Source: Propionibacteriaceae bacterium (lineage in GTDB: Bacteria > Actinomycetota > Actinomycetes > Propionibacteriales > Propionibacteriaceae). Taken from it: a DNA stretch of 33,410 nt. The notes beneath the pieces are model-generated. The model did not search any database. It had not been told where the DNA came from and saw only the letters and a program-made list of their open reading frames with translations. This document shows, in pieces, positions 31,888 through 33,410 of this stretch; the first letter of the stretch is position 1; each line of letters begins with the position of its first letter. Position numbers and translations under genes: made by a program. The stretch lies in the NCBI GenBank assembly GCA_030538315.1, contig JAUNUF010000020.1, forward strand, positions 285 through 33,694, read 5' to 3'.

Positions 31888-33410
31888 TCAGCTGCAACCG
31901 CTGGTGGAGCCGCAGCCCTCGCAGACGTAGCAGCTGCCCGACGGACGCATCTTGGTGCCGCAGGTCATGCAGAGCGGGGCGTCAACCGCCGCCACTCCCA
32001 TGGCTTCCATGAGCTCCGCCGTGGTGTGGGCGTCGATCAGGGAAGGCTGACGAGCGCCGTCGACGTTGAAATCGTCGAACTCGTCATTGCGCAACTGCTC
32101 GGCCTCCGGCATCTTCGCCTCGTCCTCTTCGGACAGGTAGCTGCCGGTCTCCACGTAGCGGGCACGCTCCGAGGCCGTGTAGATGCCGAGCTCGGCGCGA
32201 TCGTCGAACGTGAGGTAATCCAGCGCCAGGCGGCGGAAGATGTAGTCCATGAAGGACTGCGCGATGCGGATGTCCGGGTCATCTGTCATGCCGGCGGGCT
32301 CGAACTTCAGGTTGGTGAACTTCTGCACGAAGCTCTCCAGCGGCACGCCGTACTGCAGGCCGATCGACACGGCGATCGAGAAGGCATCCATCACGCCGGA
32401 CAGGGTGGAGCCCTGCTTGCCGAGCTTCAGGAAGACCTCGCCGAGGCGGCCGTCGTCGTACGCGCCGGAGGTCATGTAGCCCTCCGCGCCGCTCACCGCG
32501 AAGCTCGTGGTGCGCGACATGCGGGACTTGGGCAGGCGGCGGCGCTTCGGGCGGTACTCGATGCGCACCTCCGGCTCAGGCTTGGCCTCCTCCTTCGTCT
32601 CCTTCTTGCCGTCGGAGAGGGGCTGGCCGACCTTGCAGTTGTCGCGGTAGACGGCCAGGGCCTTCAGGCCGAGCTTCCAGCCCTGCATGTAGACATCTGC
32701 GATCTCCTCGACGGTGGCGGTCTCGGGCAGGTTGACCGTCTTGGAGATGGCGCCCGAGAGGAACGGCTGCACGGCGGCCATCATGCGGACGTGGCCCATG
32801 GGCTTGATGGCCCGGGCGCCCATGGCGGTGTCGAAGACCTCGTAGTGCTCAGCCGCGAGGCCGGGCGCACCGATGACGTGACCGTTGGCGCCGATGAACT
32901 CGACGATGGCGTCGATGGCCTCGGAGTTGTAGCCGAGACGCTTCAGCGCGCGCGGGATGGTCTGGTTGACGATCTGCATGGAGCCGCCGCCGACGAGCTT
33001 CTTGAACTTGACCAGCGAGAAATCAGGCTCCACGCCGGTGGTGTCGCAATCCATCATGAAGCCGATGGTGCCGGTGGGCGCCAGCACCGAGGCCTGCGCG
33101 TTGCGGAAGCCGTTCTTGGCGCCGAGGCTGACGACGCTGTCCCACTCGCGGGTGGCAACAGCGTGGATGCCCTTGTCATCTGCCAGCACGCGCAGGTCGT
33201 CGTTGGCGGCCTGGTGCTTGCGCATGACGCGCTGGTGCGGCTCGGCGTTGACGGCGTAACCGTTGTAGGGGCCAACGATGGCGGCGAGCTCAGCGGAGCG
33301 GCGGTACGAGGTGCCGGTCATCACGGAGGTGATGGCCGCGGCCGTGGAGCGGCCAGCCTCGGTGTCGTAGCCCTTGCCCATGGCCATCAGCAGCGCGCCG
33401 AGGTTGGCGT
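31888..33410 (-). CDS. nrdJ: B12-dependent (class II) ribonucleotide reductase, C-terminal part; runs off the window
   Basis: About 507 residues of the C-terminal part; the reading frame is open through the window's right end, where it continues as ANLGALLMAMGKGYD. It makes deoxyribonucleotides with an adenosylcobalamin-derived thiyl radical and needs no oxygen. Seen: ASVLAPTGTIGFMMDCDTTGVEPDFSLVKFKKLVGGG and ISKTVNLPETATVEEIADVYMQGWKLGLKALAVYRD, both in the reductase barrel. A TSCPD-type domain (GRLGEVFLKLGKQGSTLSGVMDAFSIAVSIGLQYGVPLE) follows. The Cys-rich tail CMTCGTKMRPSGSCYVCEGCG probably re-reduces the active site or binds metal. The start, promoter and any cobalamin riboswitch lie outside the window. 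Confidence 0.96.
   Translation of the reverse strand, partial: ANLGALLMAMGKGYDTEAGRSTAAAITSVMTGTSYRRSAELAAIVGPYNGYAVNAEPHQRVMRKHQAANDDLRVLADDKGIHAVATREWDSVVSLGAKNGFRNAQASVLAPTGTIGFMMDCDTTGVEPDFSLVKFKKLVGGGSMQIVNQTIPRALKRLGYNSEAIDAIVEFIGANGHVIGAPGLAAEHYEVFDTAMGARAIKPMGHVRMMAAVQPFLSGAISKTVNLPETATVEEIADVYMQGWKLGLKALAVYRDNCKVGQPLSDGKKETKEEAKPEPEVRIEYRPKRRRLPKSRMSRTTSFAVSGAEGYMTSGAYDDGRLGEVFLKLGKQGSTLSGVMDAFSIAVSIGLQYGVPLESFVQKFTNLKFEPAGMTDDPDIRIAQSFMDYIFRRLALDYLTFDDRAELGIYTASERARYVETGSYLSEEDEAKMPEAEQLRNDEFDDFNVDGARQPSLIDAHTTAELMEAMGVAAVDAPLCMTCGTKMRPSGSCYVCEGCGSTSGCS

Overview
The window is about 33 kb of high-GC, gene-dense DNA from an actinomycete. PafB/PafC, HelY and TatA/TatC stand in the order typical of Actinomycetota. 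There is also a SigE-type sigma factor, a B12-dependent ribonucleotide reductase and a GH112 galactosyl-N-acetylhexosamine phosphorylase. Together these fit Propionibacteriaceae best (inference; the genus cannot be fixed by eye). Nearly all of it is core metabolism and housekeeping. The only clearly accessory-looking piece is at the left edge.

Layout. 1-1100: a solitary AbiEi/DUF559-type nuclease gene between two copies of an imperfect repeat; the right copy is one half of an 82-bp interrupted inverted repeat. 1100-7000: citramalate synthase, an FAH-family hydrolase and a CPBP protease in one minus-strand operon, divergent leuB, and the magnesium channel MgtE. 7067-8753: a SigE-family sigma factor, its membrane partner and a strong bidirectional terminator. 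8805-12280: the ilvB-ilvN-ilvC operon behind a transcription attenuator whose 11-residue leader peptide reads [11 protein letters not shown]. 12400-14210: a small membrane protein with a palindrome-rich upstream region, a HIT hydrolase and hisF. 14236-21125: the pafB-pafC-(61-aa protein)-tatA-tatC-diacylglycerol kinase-helY run. 21159-25648: gluQRS, a tandem-FKBP lipoprotein, an AEC transporter, a small VTT-like membrane protein and CorA. 25659-31266: ilvD, then (upstream, same strand) GH112 phosphorylase, a mercaptopyruvate-type sulfurtransferase and a LuxR-type regulator. 31332-33410: a DUF1648-like membrane protein and the C-terminal half of nrdJ.

How the genes work together. Six branched-chain amino acid genes lie within 25 kb: cimA (pyruvate to citramalate, the threonine-independent isoleucine route), leuB, ilvB, ilvN, ilvC and ilvD. 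The attenuator links expression of the acetolactate synthase operon to Leu/Val/Ile-tRNA charging. MgtE and CorA give two magnesium uptake routes. PafBC is the mycobacterial-type DNA-damage activator, and HelY and NrdJ also concern nucleic acids.

Six transcription units (leuB, hisF, pafB, the FKBP lipoprotein, the AEC transporter and the DUF1648 protein) show a TANNNT -10 box exactly 6-7 nt before the start codon and no Shine-Dalgarno sequence, which indicates leaderless mRNAs. Apart from the left-end repeat/nuclease unit I see no sign of a mobile island. There are no tRNA or rRNA genes, no CRISPR array and no insertion sequence. No stretch longer than 300 bases lacks a gene; the longest gap (12131-12403) is filled by the ilv leader.
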